From positions 62,001 to 126,000 of the forward strand of contig NZ_JBGCCT010000018.1 of the NCBI RefSeq assembly GCF_041260665.1: a stretch of 64,000 nucleotides of DNA. Reading direction: 5' to 3'. The notes beneath the pieces were generated by a model, which searched no databases, was not told where the DNA came from, and worked only from the letters and a program-made list of their open reading frames with translations. Both the position numbers and the translations under genes were made by a program. Positions 7,614 to 16,574 of this stretch are shown here, one piece after another; position 1 is the stretch's first letter, and each line of letters begins with the position of its first letter. Origin of the DNA: Catenulispora sp. GP43 (GTDB lineage Bacteria; Actinomycetota; Actinomycetes; Streptomycetales; Catenulisporaceae).

Positions 7614-9041
7614 ATGAGCGGATCCACGCGAGACTCGGCGGAGCAGGACAGCGGACCGACCCAGCCCGTAGCGAACGCCACGCGGGCCGCCGACGCGCTC
7701 GTGCTGTTCGGCATCACCGGCGATCTCGCCAAGAAGATGCTGCTGCCCGCGCTCTACGAACTCGTCCGCAAGCAATCGCTGGACGTGCCCGTCGTCGGCG
7801 TCACCCGCGGCGACTGGACCATCGGGCGTCTGCGCGAACACGCGCACGACGCCGTCGCGGCTCACGGCGAGGTCGACGAGGACGCCTTCTCACGCTTCGG
7901 CGATCTACTGCGCGTGGCGCGCGTCGACTACGACGACCCCGTCAGCTTCCGCTCGATTGCCGAGCAGACTCGCGGAAGCCGTTTCCTCGCGCACTACCTG
8001 GCCATCCCGCCTGGCCTGTACGCCAAGGTCGCCGCACGCCTCGCGGAAGCGGGACTCGCCGACCAGGCCAGATTGATCGTGGAGAAGCCGTTCGGCCGTG
8101 ACCTCGAGTCTGCGCGCACGCTGCAAGTGGAGCTCAGCGAGCACTTCCCCGAGGAACGGCTCCGTCGTGTCGACCACTATCTCGGGAAGGACGCCATCGA
8201 GGACCTGCTGACGATCCGCTTCGCCAACACCCTGCTCAGCGAGATCATGCACCGGCACCACGTGCGCGGCGTGCAGATCACCATGGCCGAGGACTTCGAC
8301 GTGGCCGACCGTGGCGGCTTCTACGACGGCGCCGGTGCGGTGCGCGACGTCGTACAGAACCACATGCTCCAGATGCTCGCCTACCTGATCATGGAAGCCC
8401 CTCGCACCGGCGCGGCCGCCGACATCCTCGATGAGCGTGTCCGTGCTCTCAAGGCCGTGCGCACCGTTCAACCCGACGAGTACGTGCGCGGCCAGTACGA
8501 GGGCTACACGGACGTCCATGGCGTCCGGCCGGGGTCGACCACCGAGACGTACGCCGCGCTGCGCACCTTCGTCGACACCGACCGCTGGGCCGGCGTGCCG
8601 TTCACCCTGCGGACCGGCAAAGCTCTGCCCGCCTCGACGACCGAGATCGTCGTCGAACTGCGCAGAGCTCCGTTCGGCTACTTTCACACGGCCTGCGCGC
8701 AGGCGACGGGGCCGAACCTCATCCGCCTGCGGATCAGCCCCGACGCCGGCGTCATCTTCGATCTGCTCGCCCAACACGAGGGCGACGCGGAGATCGTCGA
8801 TCACGTCTCGGCCGCGGTCGACTTCACCCACCTGACCGGAAGCGGCACGGCGGCCTACGAACTCGTACTCGCCGATGCGGTCAGCGGCGACCCGCGACGC
8901 TTCACCCGGATGGACATGGTCGAGGAGTCCTGGCGCATCGTCGGCGATCTCCTCGATCCCAAGGGCGCTCCCACCATCTACCAGCAAGGCAGCTGGGGGC
9001 CCGTCGAAGCCGTTGATTTGACCGAAGACGGCTGGCGCTGA
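7614..9041 (+). CDS. zwf: Glucose-6-phosphate 1-dehydrogenase
   Basis: A 475-residue enzyme oxidising glucose 6-phosphate to 6-phosphogluconolactone with NADP+, the first step of the oxidative pentose phosphate pathway. The nucleotide-binding loop is FGITGDLAKKM at residues 32-42, EKPFG lies at 157-161, and the active-site block RVDHYLGKD at 185-193 has the catalytic His188. The usual final Glu of that block is Asp193. Length is normal. It stands alone, without gnd, tal, pgl or opcA neighbours, so it may be a second, accessory copy of the enzyme. Confidence 0.93.
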   Translation: MSGSTRDSAEQDSGPTQPVANATRAADALVLFGITGDLAKKMLLPALYELVRKQSLDVPVVGVTRGDWTIGRLREHAHDAVAAHGEVDEDAFSRFGDLLRVARVDYDDPVSFRSIAEQTRGSRFLAHYLAIPPGLYAKVAARLAEAGLADQARLIVEKPFGRDLESARTLQVELSEHFPEERLRRVDHYLGKDAIEDLLTIRFANTLLSEIMHRHHVRGVQITMAEDFDVADRGGFYDGAGAVRDVVQNHMLQMLAYLIMEAPRTGAAADILDERVRALKAVRTVQPDEYVRGQYEGYTDVHGVRPGSTTETYAALRTFVDTDRWAGVPFTLRTGKALPASTTEIVVELRRAPFGYFHTACAQATGPNLIRLRISPDAGVIFDLLAQHEGDAEIVDHVSAAVDFTHLTGSGTAAYELVLADAVSGDPRRFTRMDMVEESWRIVGDLLDPKGAPTIYQQGSWGPVEAVDLTEDGWR

Positions 9042-9097
9042 CAAACCAGAACGACCTGAATTACCAGGTCAAACGTCTTGGCCGAGTTGCAGCGGTC

Positions 9098-10057
9098 CTA
9101 CAGGTGAGAGGAGAGCTCGGCCACGATCTCCGCCGCCGGCTGTGATCTCTTCGCGAGGGCGACGCTCTGTCCGGCCCACATCGAGAGAGCTTCGATGTCA
9201 CCGGTGGTCCCGGCCATCGGCGGTGCCGGCTCGTAGCGCACGATCGGTTCGCCGGAGGCCAAGTGTGCGATCACGTCACCCACTCCTGGCCGCTGCGCGA
9301 GCGGCGGGCGGCCAGCGGCCTGCCACGTGTCGGAGGTCGAGTTGCGGAGCGCACGGTGAGGAGAGTCGGGCCAGCCGACCGAGTACAGGTTGGCGTACCG
9401 CTGCGGATCGGTCTCGGAAGCGGCGATCAGCCGGCGCCGGTAGTCCTCGTGGATCGGCATCTCCTCAGCCAGCAGGAACCGGGTGCCCAGCCACGCGGCC
9501 TGGGCACCCAGTGCCAGCACCGCCGCGACACCCCGGGCGTCACCGATCCCGCCGGCCGCGATCACCGGAACCGGCGCCACCGCGTCCACCACAGCCGGCA
9601 CCAGCGGCAGCGTCGCGACGCTGCCCCACACGTGCCCGCCGGCCTCCCAGCCCTGCGCGACGACCACGTCCACGCCGGACGCGACTGCCCGCCGCGCCTC
9701 CTCAGCCGTGCCGACCGTGTGCATGACGATCCCCCCGGCGTCGTGGACCTGCTCGACGTAGCCGCCGGGATCGCCCAAGAAGAACGACACGATCCGCAAA
9801 CCGGCCTCCAGAGCCTGGTCGAGGCGATGGTGACGATCTTCGGTGAGCACAAGGTTGCCGCAAAACGGGCGCTCGGTCAGCGCCGCCGTCGCACGAACGA
9901 CGGCTCCGACGTCTTCCGACCACGTCAGCGTCACCATGCCGAGCCCGCCGGCGTTCGATACCGCCGCGGCCAGTGGCGGAACGGCGACCATGGGCGCCAG
10001 AACGATCGGCTGCTCGATCCCCAGTAACTCGCACACCGGTGTGGGCATCGCGCTCAC
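9098..10057 (-). CDS. Nitronate monooxygenase (2-nitropropane dioxygenase) family
   Basis: A 319-residue TIM-barrel flavoprotein. The motifs are IVLAPMVAVPPLAAAVSNAG at the N-terminus, AQGWEAGGHVWG near residue 135 (the active-site His region) and AAGGIGDARG with LGTRFLLAEE, which bind FMN phosphate. Family members oxidise alkyl nitronates with oxygen, or act as related FMN oxidoreductases. A GTG start at 10057 overlaps the stop of the upstream redoxin gene (GTGA); an ATG three codons later is an alternative, with AAGGGG upstream of both. It forms a two-gene operon with the redoxin. Confidence 0.85.
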   Translation of the reverse strand: MSAMPTPVCELLGIEQPIVLAPMVAVPPLAAAVSNAGGLGMVTLTWSEDVGAVVRATAALTERPFCGNLVLTEDRHHRLDQALEAGLRIVSFFLGDPGGYVEQVHDAGGIVMHTVGTAEEARRAVASGVDVVVAQGWEAGGHVWGSVATLPLVPAVVDAVAPVPVIAAGGIGDARGVAAVLALGAQAAWLGTRFLLAEEMPIHEDYRRRLIAASETDPQRYANLYSVGWPDSPHRALRNSTSDTWQAAGRPPLAQRPGVGDVIAHLASGEPIVRYEPAPPMAGTTGDIEALSMWAGQSVALAKRSQPAAEIVAELSSHL

Positions 10058-10668
10058 CCCTTGCTCGCCTCGACGTACGAGGTCGGCGCCGAGTCAGGGG
10101 ACCGCCGGTCCCACCCGTGGAATTTCGAGTAGTCTCCGGCGTCCCAGGCCTCGCGCAGCCCCGGGGTGCTCAGATCCCAGTCCGGGCGGATCTCGGCAGT
10201 CGCCGTACGCAGGTCCTGCCACAGTTCGTCGAACGACGGGCGCCCCCAGAACCAGTAGCCGTTGTAGACGCTGTGGATGACCAGCCCCGGCTTGAGCACA
10301 AGCGTGTGCGGAATCATCGGGTTGTGCTCGGGGTCGGTGTACTCCTGTATGTCCAGATCCTGCTGGACGGTCCGCTCGGGGTCGGACAGGAAAGGCCACT
10401 GGGCACCCACAGAGGCGCGGAACTCTTGCAATGTGTGATGGTCGTCGGTGGCTATGGTGGCCATCTGGGTATACGCCACCGCGATCTTCGCGTAGTTCTC
10501 GGCCAGCTCAAGGTGCTGCCGGTGCTCTTTGGGACAGTAGTTGCCGCGTGCGAGCGTCAGGATCAACGGGTCCCGGCCTTGGAGCTCGCTCAGCGTGCGG
10601 ACGGTGCCGGTGTGGTCGGGCAGCGCATAATCGGGGAACGTCCCACCGGGGACGATGTCGGAACGCAC
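10054..10668 (-). CDS. Redoxin (AhpC/TSA-like) family protein
   Basis: A 204-residue thioredoxin-fold protein. FPDYALPDHTGTVRTLSELQ leads to LILTLARGNYCPKEHRQHL, where Cys45 is the only candidate peroxidatic or redox Cys; the usual second Cys of a CXXC motif is replaced by His. The open frame continues 44 codons upstream, but the GTG at 10668 begins the domain and has GGAGAGG about ten bases before it. It is translationally coupled to the nitronate monooxygenase, which suggests disposal of peroxide made by the flavoenzyme (inference). Confidence 0.75.
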   Translation of the reverse strand: MRSDIVPGGTFPDYALPDHTGTVRTLSELQGRDPLILTLARGNYCPKEHRQHLELAENYAKIAVAYTQMATIATDDHHTLQEFRASVGAQWPFLSDPERTVQQDLDIQEYTDPEHNPMIPHTLVLKPGLVIHSVYNGYWFWGRPSFDELWQDLRTATAEIRPDWDLSTPGLREAWDAGDYSKFHGWDRRSPDSAPTSYVEASKG

Positions 10669-10875
10669 GGGATTGCCGCCTCTCCTCAGACTCCCGCCCT
10701 TCAGCCCAGCCTGGTACGGAGCGCCGCCGACCGCATCCGGAGGGCGTCCGGGCGGCGCCGCAGGCAACCGGGACGTAACGTGGAGGAACCGGTCCACCAA
10801 GCTGGCGTATCAGCGTTGATCAGGCGGCTCGCTCCGCCTGAGACACCGTCCCCGGCTTCGAGTTTGGACAACCAC

Positions 10876-11589
10876 ATGAGCATGACGAAGAAGGTCGTCA
10901 TCGTCACCGGTGCATCGCGTGGCATTGGTGCGGCCATCGCAGATGCGTACCGCAAACGGGGGTACGCGCTCGCCGCCGTCGCCCGATCCATCGCGGCGTC
11001 CGAGGATCCGGACGTCCTCACGATTTCCGGCGACCTGTCGCAGCCCGGGACCGGTGCCGGGATCGTCGAGAAGGCGATGGATCGGTTCGGCCGGATCGAC
11101 TCACTGGTGAACAACGCCGGCGTGTACATCGAGAAGCCGTTCGCCGACTACACCGACGCCGACTACGACCTGGTGACCGGCGTCAATCTGCGCGGCTTCT
11201 TCGACATCACGCGCAGTGCCATCCCCGCGATGCTCGCCGGCGGTGACGGCGGGCACGTGCTTTGCGTTTCCACGTCGCTGGTCGACCGCGCCAACGCGCG
11301 CATCCCCACAGCACTCGCCTCGCTGACCAAGGGCGGCCTCGTCGCGGTCACCAGGGAACTGGCCATCGAATACGCGGCCCGCGGCATCCGCGCCAACGCC
11401 GTCTCGCTCGGCGTCATCCGCACCCCGATGAATCCCGACGACCCGGGCGGCAAACTGGCCGCACTGCACCCCTTGGGACGGATGGGTGAGATCGACGACG
11501 TCGTCGAGGCGGTCATGTACCTGGAACAGGCCTCGTTCGTCACCGGCGAGATCCTGCACGTCGACGGCGGCCAGAGCGCCGGTTTCTGA
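10876..11589 (+). CDS. SDR family oxidoreductase with Ala at the catalytic Tyr position
   Basis: A 237-residue short-chain dehydrogenase. The cofactor loop is TGASRGIGAA (residues 11-20) and NNAGVY at 79-84. In the active-site region the classic YxxxK reads A148-S-L-T-K152: the Lys remains but Tyr is replaced by Ala, and Ser132/Ser134 precede it. The C-terminus VTGEILHVDGGQSAGF is normal for the family. I recall a subgroup with ALASLTKGG here, so this is probably a natural variant and not damage. It is followed by an NTF2-like gene (42-base gap) and is divergent from the redoxin operon. Confidence 0.85.
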   Translation: MSMTKKVVIVTGASRGIGAAIADAYRKRGYALAAVARSIAASEDPDVLTISGDLSQPGTGAGIVEKAMDRFGRIDSLVNNAGVYIEKPFADYTDADYDLVTGVNLRGFFDITRSAIPAMLAGGDGGHVLCVSTSLVDRANARIPTALASLTKGGLVAVTRELAIEYAARGIRANAVSLGVIRTPMNPDDPGGKLAALHPLGRMGEIDDVVEAVMYLEQASFVTGEILHVDGGQSAGF

Positions 11590-11631
11590 TACACCGCGGA
11601 CGCGATTCGCGACAGGCGCACAGGAGGATCC

Positions 11632-12039
11632 ATGGACGACAGCAGCAAAGCCGGTGACGAACTGATACTGCGCGACGTCCTGGAGCGGTGGAAGGCCGCG
11701 GTGGACGCGCACGAACCCCAGCAGGTCGCCGACGTCTTCACCGACGACGCCATCTTCCAGGGCCTGCACCCCTACACCGTCGGGCGGCAAGGTGTCGCCG
11801 ACTACTACGCCTCGCAGCCGCTCGGGATGACAGCCGACTACCACATCCTCCAGACCCGCAACCTCGCTCCCGACCTGGTCCTGGGCTATCTCAGCGTCGA
11901 ATTCTCCTTCACCGACCGGTCGCCGTTGCCGGTGTTCCTCGCTGTGATCGCGGTCAGCTCATCCGAGGGCAACAGAATCGCGCACTACCAGGTCTCCAAA
12001 CTCAGCACGACCGTCCAGACGACTGCGCTGGACCAGTAG
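11632..12039 (+). CDS. SnoaL/NTF2-like (SgcJ/EcaC-type) protein
   Basis: A 135-residue alpha+beta-barrel protein. LRDVLERWKAAVDAHEPQQVADVFTDDAIF (described in two parts: a helical start to about residue 25, then the ADVFTDDAIFQG strand) is the standard NTF2-like opening, and YTVGRQGVADYYAS follows. AGGAGG stands seven bases before the ATG. Members are small-molecule isomerases or cyclases, or have no known reaction. It is probably co-transcribed with the preceding SDR and ends three bases from the convergent VOC gene. Confidence 0.8.
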   Translation: MDDSSKAGDELILRDVLERWKAAVDAHEPQQVADVFTDDAIFQGLHPYTVGRQGVADYYASQPLGMTADYHILQTRNLAPDLVLGYLSVEFSFTDRSPLPVFLAVIAVSSSEGNRIAHYQVSKLSTTVQTTALDQ

Positions 12040-12041
12040 TG

Positions 12042-12485
12042 CTAGGCCGGCGAGGGGAAAGCGGGCGACCAGTCCCCCTTCGGGTCGGTGGTCTGCCCCA
12101 CCTCGATCAGGTGGCCGTCGGGATCGCGGATGTAGCAGCGGGTCTCGTACGGGTGCTGCTTCGGCGGCGTCAGGAACTGACCACCGCGGGCGCTCCACTC
12201 GGCGTACACGGCCTCGATGTCCTTGACCCGGAAATTCAGGAAGCTGCTGACCCGGTCGGGGTCGCGCGGGGTCTCCAGGGTGACCGTCGGCTTGTCGTCG
12301 GTCGGACCGCCACCGGTGTTGATGACGATCCAGGTGTTGGACAGGGCGACGACGGTCGGCACTCCGTCGAAGATCGTGGTGCCGCCGAGCACCTCGGTGT
12401 AGAAGCGCCGAGAGCGCTCGATGTCGTCCGAGACGATGAAGTGTCCCAGCAGAATCCCATCGAGGGGCGGCGGGAGCTCGACCAT
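12042..12485 (-). CDS. VOC superfamily (glyoxalase/bleomycin resistance) protein
   Basis: A 147-residue protein with two beta-alpha-beta-beta-beta modules. The motifs are LLGHFIVSDDIERSRRFYTE near residue 15 and CYIRDPDGHLIEVGQ near residue 120, whose Glu is a usual metal ligand. GGAGGTGTCAG precedes the ATG. VOC proteins are metal-dependent lyases, dioxygenases or drug-binding proteins; the substrate here is unknown. It stands alone, convergent with the NTF2-like gene. Confidence 0.85.
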   Translation of the reverse strand: MVELPPPLDGILLGHFIVSDDIERSRRFYTEVLGGTTIFDGVPTVVALSNTWIVINTGGGPTDDKPTVTLETPRDPDRVSSFLNFRVKDIEAVYAEWSARGGQFLTPPKQHPYETRCYIRDPDGHLIEVGQTTDPKGDWSPAFPSPA

Positions 12486-12626
12486 CTGACACCTCCACTG
12501 GCTTGTCTCATCCGGCTGGCGACCGCAGCTTGAGACAGATATTACCGCCCGTATACGCAGAATAGCCGTGAAAACGCCGCGATCTCTGAAAGAACGGGCT
12601 GTCGCGCCGACGTAGTGGCGCGGACG

Positions 12627-13385
12627 TCAGAACACGAGCTGCTGGCCGCCGTCGATGTCGTAGGTGGCTCCGGTGAGCGCGGTGTTGGCCATGAGGTGGA
12701 CTGCGAGGGCGGCGACGTCGGCGGGGGTCACGACGCGGCCGATCGGGAGCTTCGCGGTGAGTTCGGTCCGGCGCGCGTCGAGGTGGTCTGCGAGTACTGA
12801 CGCTGACAGCGGCGTGTCGACAAAGCCCGGGGCGATGGCGTTGACGCGGGCCGGTGCGATCTCCAGGGCGAGCGCGGCGACGAACGGGGGCATCACGGCG
12901 CTGACGGCGGAGGCGATACCGACGCCGGGTGCGACGCGGCGCGAGCCGGAGTCGCCCATGAAGATCAGCGTGCCCCCGGGCCGCATCCTGCCGACCGCGT
13001 TGCGTGCGACCTCGAGTCCCAGCTCCACGTGGCCGGCGAGAGAGTCCCGCAGCTGCTCCGAGTCCATCTCGAACAGCGGGCCGTAGTGCGGGCCCCCGGC
13101 CGTCACCATCACATGGTCGATCGATCCCGGCAGGTCTTGGAAGAACATCTTCAGGGCCGCGGTGTCGGTGGCGTCGAAGGCTGCCGTCTTTCGCGCGCCG
13201 ACTTCGTCCGCCGCCTGCTTGAGCCGGTCCGGGTCGCGGCCGGTGAGGATGACTTCGGCGCCCTCGGCTCGGGCGCGCCGAGCGGTCTGGAAACCGATCC
13301 CGGAGCTGCCGCCGATCAGGACGACGGTCTGGCCGAGAAGTACCGGGTCGTGCTGGGCGGAAGCGGTGTCGGTCGTGCCGGTCAT
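12627..13385 (-). CDS. SDR family protein lacking the YxxxK catalytic pair
   Basis: A 252-residue Rossmann-fold SDR. The cofactor loop is LIGGSSGIGFQT (about residues 23-34), and the family pattern continues through VNAIAPGFVDTPLS and ATYDIDGGQQLVF. Where YxxxK is expected the sequence reads IASAVSAVMPPFVAALA, with neither Tyr nor Lys, so classical SDR catalysis looks unlikely; the same loss is seen in the SDR at 57724-58449. It is the last gene of a putative NTF2-like, esterase, SDR operon. Confidence 0.85.
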   Translation of the reverse strand: MTGTTDTASAQHDPVLLGQTVVLIGGSSGIGFQTARRARAEGAEVILTGRDPDRLKQAADEVGARKTAAFDATDTAALKMFFQDLPGSIDHVMVTAGGPHYGPLFEMDSEQLRDSLAGHVELGLEVARNAVGRMRPGGTLIFMGDSGSRRVAPGVGIASAVSAVMPPFVAALALEIAPARVNAIAPGFVDTPLSASVLADHLDARRTELTAKLPIGRVVTPADVAALAVHLMANTALTGATYDIDGGQQLVF

Positions 13386-13443
13386 TCTCGCTCCTGGTGG
13401 ATCGTCACGGTTCGTGTGCCGGTCTGGGGTGGCGCGCCGCTTG

Positions 13444-14448
13444 TCAGCGCTCCGGGTCGTCGGCTCGAGGTGGATCGCGCAGTGCGGTCTTGAGTGCGTC
13501 GACGGCCAGGCGGCGGGCGAGGGTGGTGGCGTTGGAGTCGCGCAGGCTGTCGAGCATCAGGAAGTCGTGCACCATCCCGAGGACCCGCACCGCGGTGACA
13601 TCCACTCCGGCTTCACGCAGCTTGGCCGCATACGCTTCGCCCTCGTCGCGCAGCGGGTCGGCCTCGTCGGTGATCACGAGGGTCGTCGGCAGGCCGCGCA
13701 TCTGCTCAAGGCCGGCGCGCAGCGGGGAGGCGTACGGCTCGGCGCGCTGTGCGGGATCGCTCGTGTACTGATCCCAGAACCACATCATCGCCTCGCGCGT
13801 GTTGTAGTAGTGGTCGGCGAACTGCTGGTACGAGGCGGTCTCGAAATTCGCGTCCACCGTCGGGTAGAGCAGGACCTGGGCTGCGAGGCGCACGTCACCG
13901 CGCTCCTTGGCCATCAGAGCAAGCACCGCGGCCATACCGCCGCCGGAGGAGTCCCCGCACACCGCGAACCGGGAGGCGTCCAGCCTGTGCCTGGCGCCTT
14001 CGCGCATGATCCATCGGGCGACCGCGTAGTTCTGCTCGACCTGGGTCGGGTACTTCGCCTCGGGCGCCAGGTCGTAGGCGGGGAACACCGCCGCCGCGCC
14101 GGAGCCGACTGCCAACTCGCGCACCAGCCGGTCGTGGGTGCGGCTGTCACCGAGTACCCAACCGCCCCCGTGGATGTACATGAACACCGGCAGCGTGCCG
14201 GTCGCGTTCTTCGGCCGGACGACGCGGGCACGGACGGTCCCCCACTCGCCGGCGTCCACCTCCACCCACTCCTCGTCGATCTCGGGCTTCGCCACGCCGG
14301 CGCCCGACTGCAGCTGATCGAACATGGCCCTGGCCTGGTCCAACGCCATCTCGTAGATGCGCGGATGCGGGTCGGTCTCCTCGGCCAGCCGCTTCGCGGC
14401 CGGCTCCAGAACGGGTGCGGCCGGAGCGAGTGTGGTCGTGGCCGTCAT
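13444..14448 (-). CDS. Alpha/beta hydrolase, hormone-sensitive-lipase-type esterase
   Basis: A 334-residue esterase. The oxyanion motif is HGGGW (residues 93-97), the nucleophile elbow is GDSSGG with Ser167, ITDEADPLRDEG carries the acid and MVHDFL the catalytic His. This is the HSL (family IV) pattern for carboxylester hydrolysis, cytoplasmic as no signal is present. GAGGAG lies nine bases before the ATG. It sits nine bases after the NTF2-like gene and 58 bases before the SDR, consistent with one operon. Confidence 0.9.
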   Translation of the reverse strand: MTATTTLAPAAPVLEPAAKRLAEETDPHPRIYEMALDQARAMFDQLQSGAGVAKPEIDEEWVEVDAGEWGTVRARVVRPKNATGTLPVFMYIHGGGWVLGDSRTHDRLVRELAVGSGAAAVFPAYDLAPEAKYPTQVEQNYAVARWIMREGARHRLDASRFAVCGDSSGGGMAAVLALMAKERGDVRLAAQVLLYPTVDANFETASYQQFADHYYNTREAMMWFWDQYTSDPAQRAEPYASPLRAGLEQMRGLPTTLVITDEADPLRDEGEAYAAKLREAGVDVTAVRVLGMVHDFLMLDSLRDSNATTLARRLAVDALKTALRDPPRADDPER

Positions 14449-14457
14449 CGGGTCTCC

Positions 14458-14877
14458 TCACGTGCGCCGGACCGAGGCCTTCGTGATGGTTCTGCCTGGC
14501 ATCGGCTCCGCGAGTTCGGTTCGCCATTCAGGCGCACCGAAGGGGTCGGCGAAGTACTGTGTCTCGTGGGCCACGTGCTCATCGCCGAATTCCATGACGC
14601 TCACCGAGTAGCTGGGCACGCCGTCGTACGTGATGACACACTCGCTCACCCACAGATCCCCGACGCCGGTGATTCGCAGGACTGTGAAATGGCGGTTTGC
14701 CGGGTGTCCACCGCGTTGCGCCGCGATCGCCTCGCGGCCATGGAAACGCTCACCTGACTGCGGGTAGTCGAGAACCGCGTCCGGGGCGTAGACCGCGTGT
14801 TCGGCCTCGATATCCCCGAGTTCTGATGCTCGCCAGTGTTCCTCGATAGCGGCCCTGATGCGGACATCCCGATCCAT
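14458..14877 (-). CDS. NTF2-like (SnoaL-type) protein
   Basis: A 139-residue NTF2-like protein: RAAIEEHWRASELGDIEAEH, then AVYAPDAVLDYPQSGERFHG, then the barrel strands. The open frame reaches back to 15000, but the ATG at 14877 begins the fold and has AAAGGGCGG before it. The fold suggests binding or conversion of a small molecule. It is the first gene of a three-gene operon with the esterase and the Tyr-less SDR, and is divergent from the disulfide reductase at 15108. Confidence 0.8.
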   Translation of the reverse strand: MDRDVRIRAAIEEHWRASELGDIEAEHAVYAPDAVLDYPQSGERFHGREAIAAQRGGHPANRHFTVLRITGVGDLWVSECVITYDGVPSYSVSVMEFGDEHVAHETQYFADPFGAPEWRTELAEPMPGRTITKASVRRT

Positions 14878-15107
14878 TGAGCCGCCCTTTCTTACTAGTT
14901 CTGTGGCTTTATGTTGTTTGCCGGATTCCACCGTAGACGCACGCACGATCGTGCGCATCGGGACAGTCGTCCGTGGCCGCGTCAGAACATTCGGCGCCAC
15001 AAGTTGCCCGATCTGAAGCCCGGCATATGGTGAGTTGTGTTCAAGGGCACTCCTCGGTGATCGACGACGATCTGGGCGCCGGGCCCGAGCCGGGCGGGAG
15101 GCAGATC

Positions 15108-16478
15108 ATGGCGGACCTTTCGTACGACGTCATCGTGATAGGCGGCGGTGCGCCGGGAGAGCACTGCGTGGGAGCCCTTGCCGACGGAGGCCTGCACGTC
15201 GCCCTGGTCGAGCGGGACCTTGTTGGCGGCGAGTGCTCCTACTACGCGTGCATCCCGTCCAAGTCGCTACTGCGTCCGGGCGAGGCGGTGCGGCACGCGC
15301 GGGACGCGGGCGCGACCGCGGAGGTCGACGTGCAGGCAGCGCTTGATTGGCGCGATTTCATCGTCTCCGGCTATTCCGACGGCGGGCAGGCCGACTGGCT
15401 GGCGAACAAGGGCGTGGACCTGCTGCGCGGTACCGGCCGCCTCGCAGGAACGGGTGTGGTGGAGGTAGATGGCCGGCGCCACACTGCCCACGACGTGGTC
15501 GTGGCCACAGGTTCGGACGCCGTGGTCCCGCCGGTCCCGGGCCTGCGCGAGCTCCCGGGCATCTGGACGAACCGCGAGGTCACCGGCATGAAGACCGTTC
15601 CGCGGCGCCTGCTGATACTCGGCGGCGGACCCGTCGGCGTCGAGATGGCCCAGGCCGTACGCCGGCTCGGCGGCGAGGTGGCGCTCGTCGAGGGAGCTTC
15701 CCACCTGCTGTCCCACGAGCCCGAGCCGTTGGGCGAGGCACTCGGCGACGTCCTGCGGGAGGACGGCATCGAGTTGCATCTCGGCGTGCACGCGACCGGC
15801 GCGAGGCGGCAGGGCGAGGACTACGTGTTGTCTCTTGAAGACGGCCGTGAACTGCGCGGTGACCATCTCCTGGTGGCCACCGGGCGTCGTCCGCGGCTGC
15901 CTGAGGGCCTGGACACGGCCGGCGTCAAGGCAGGCCGGCATGGCATCGAGGTGGACGCGCGCCTGCGTGCCGGGGAGCGGTTGTGGGCGCTGGGCGACGT
16001 CACAGGCGTGCGGATGCTCACCCATGTCGGCAAGTACCAGGCCGAGGTGATCGCCTCGAACCTCCTGGGTGAGACGCGGGAAGCGCACTACGAGGCCATC
16101 CCGGACGCCGTCTACACCGACCCGCAGGCGGCCTCGGTGGGCGTGCACGAGGATCGGTTCAGCGCGACGGCGCCGGTGTCCGAGGTGGCCAAGACGGCCA
16201 CGTACACGCACGCTTACGCGAAGTCGAACGGCTTCCTGACGCTGCTCAGCGATGGCGAGGTGTTGACCGGCGCTTACGCGCTCGGTCCGGAGGCCGGCGA
16301 ATGGCTCCAGCAAGCCACGCTCGCCATCCGCGCCCGGGTCCCGATCGACGTGCTGCGCGATGTGATCCAGCCGTTCCCGACCTTCTCAGAGATCTACAAC
16401 GATGCTCTGGGCGCGCTGCGCAGCCAGATTGTCAGCGCACGCGATGCGGTGAAGCCGCCGACGCATGCGGCGCGCTGA
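15108..16478 (+). CDS. FAD-dependent pyridine nucleotide-disulfide oxidoreductase
   Basis: A 456-residue flavoprotein of the lipoamide dehydrogenase/mercuric reductase family: FAD loop VIGGGAPGEHC (residues 10-20), redox-active disulfide C43-SYYA-C48 in GGECSYYACIPSK, NAD(P) loop ILGGGPVGVEMA, then the dimerisation domain. The usual C-terminal His-Pro catalytic pair is replaced by Phe in QPFPTFSEIY. GGGAGG lies seven bases before the ATG, so the upstream extension to 14973 is rejected. It is likely co-transcribed with the MOSC fusion 96 bases downstream. A close relative lies at 49432-50988. Confidence 0.87.
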   Translation: MADLSYDVIVIGGGAPGEHCVGALADGGLHVALVERDLVGGECSYYACIPSKSLLRPGEAVRHARDAGATAEVDVQAALDWRDFIVSGYSDGGQADWLANKGVDLLRGTGRLAGTGVVEVDGRRHTAHDVVVATGSDAVVPPVPGLRELPGIWTNREVTGMKTVPRRLLILGGGPVGVEMAQAVRRLGGEVALVEGASHLLSHEPEPLGEALGDVLREDGIELHLGVHATGARRQGEDYVLSLEDGRELRGDHLLVATGRRPRLPEGLDTAGVKAGRHGIEVDARLRAGERLWALGDVTGVRMLTHVGKYQAEVIASNLLGETREAHYEAIPDAVYTDPQAASVGVHEDRFSATAPVSEVAKTATYTHAYAKSNGFLTLLSDGEVLTGAYALGPEAGEWLQQATLAIRARVPIDVLRDVIQPFPTFSEIYNDALGALRSQIVSARDAVKPPTHAAR

Positions 16479-16574
16479 TCCGGTGTGGCGAATGGTTCCC
16501 GCACGTCGGGCGAGACGACGAAGAGCGTATCGACTTCACCCGAATGGCGGCTGCTTTCGCGAGGAGGATGGCGT

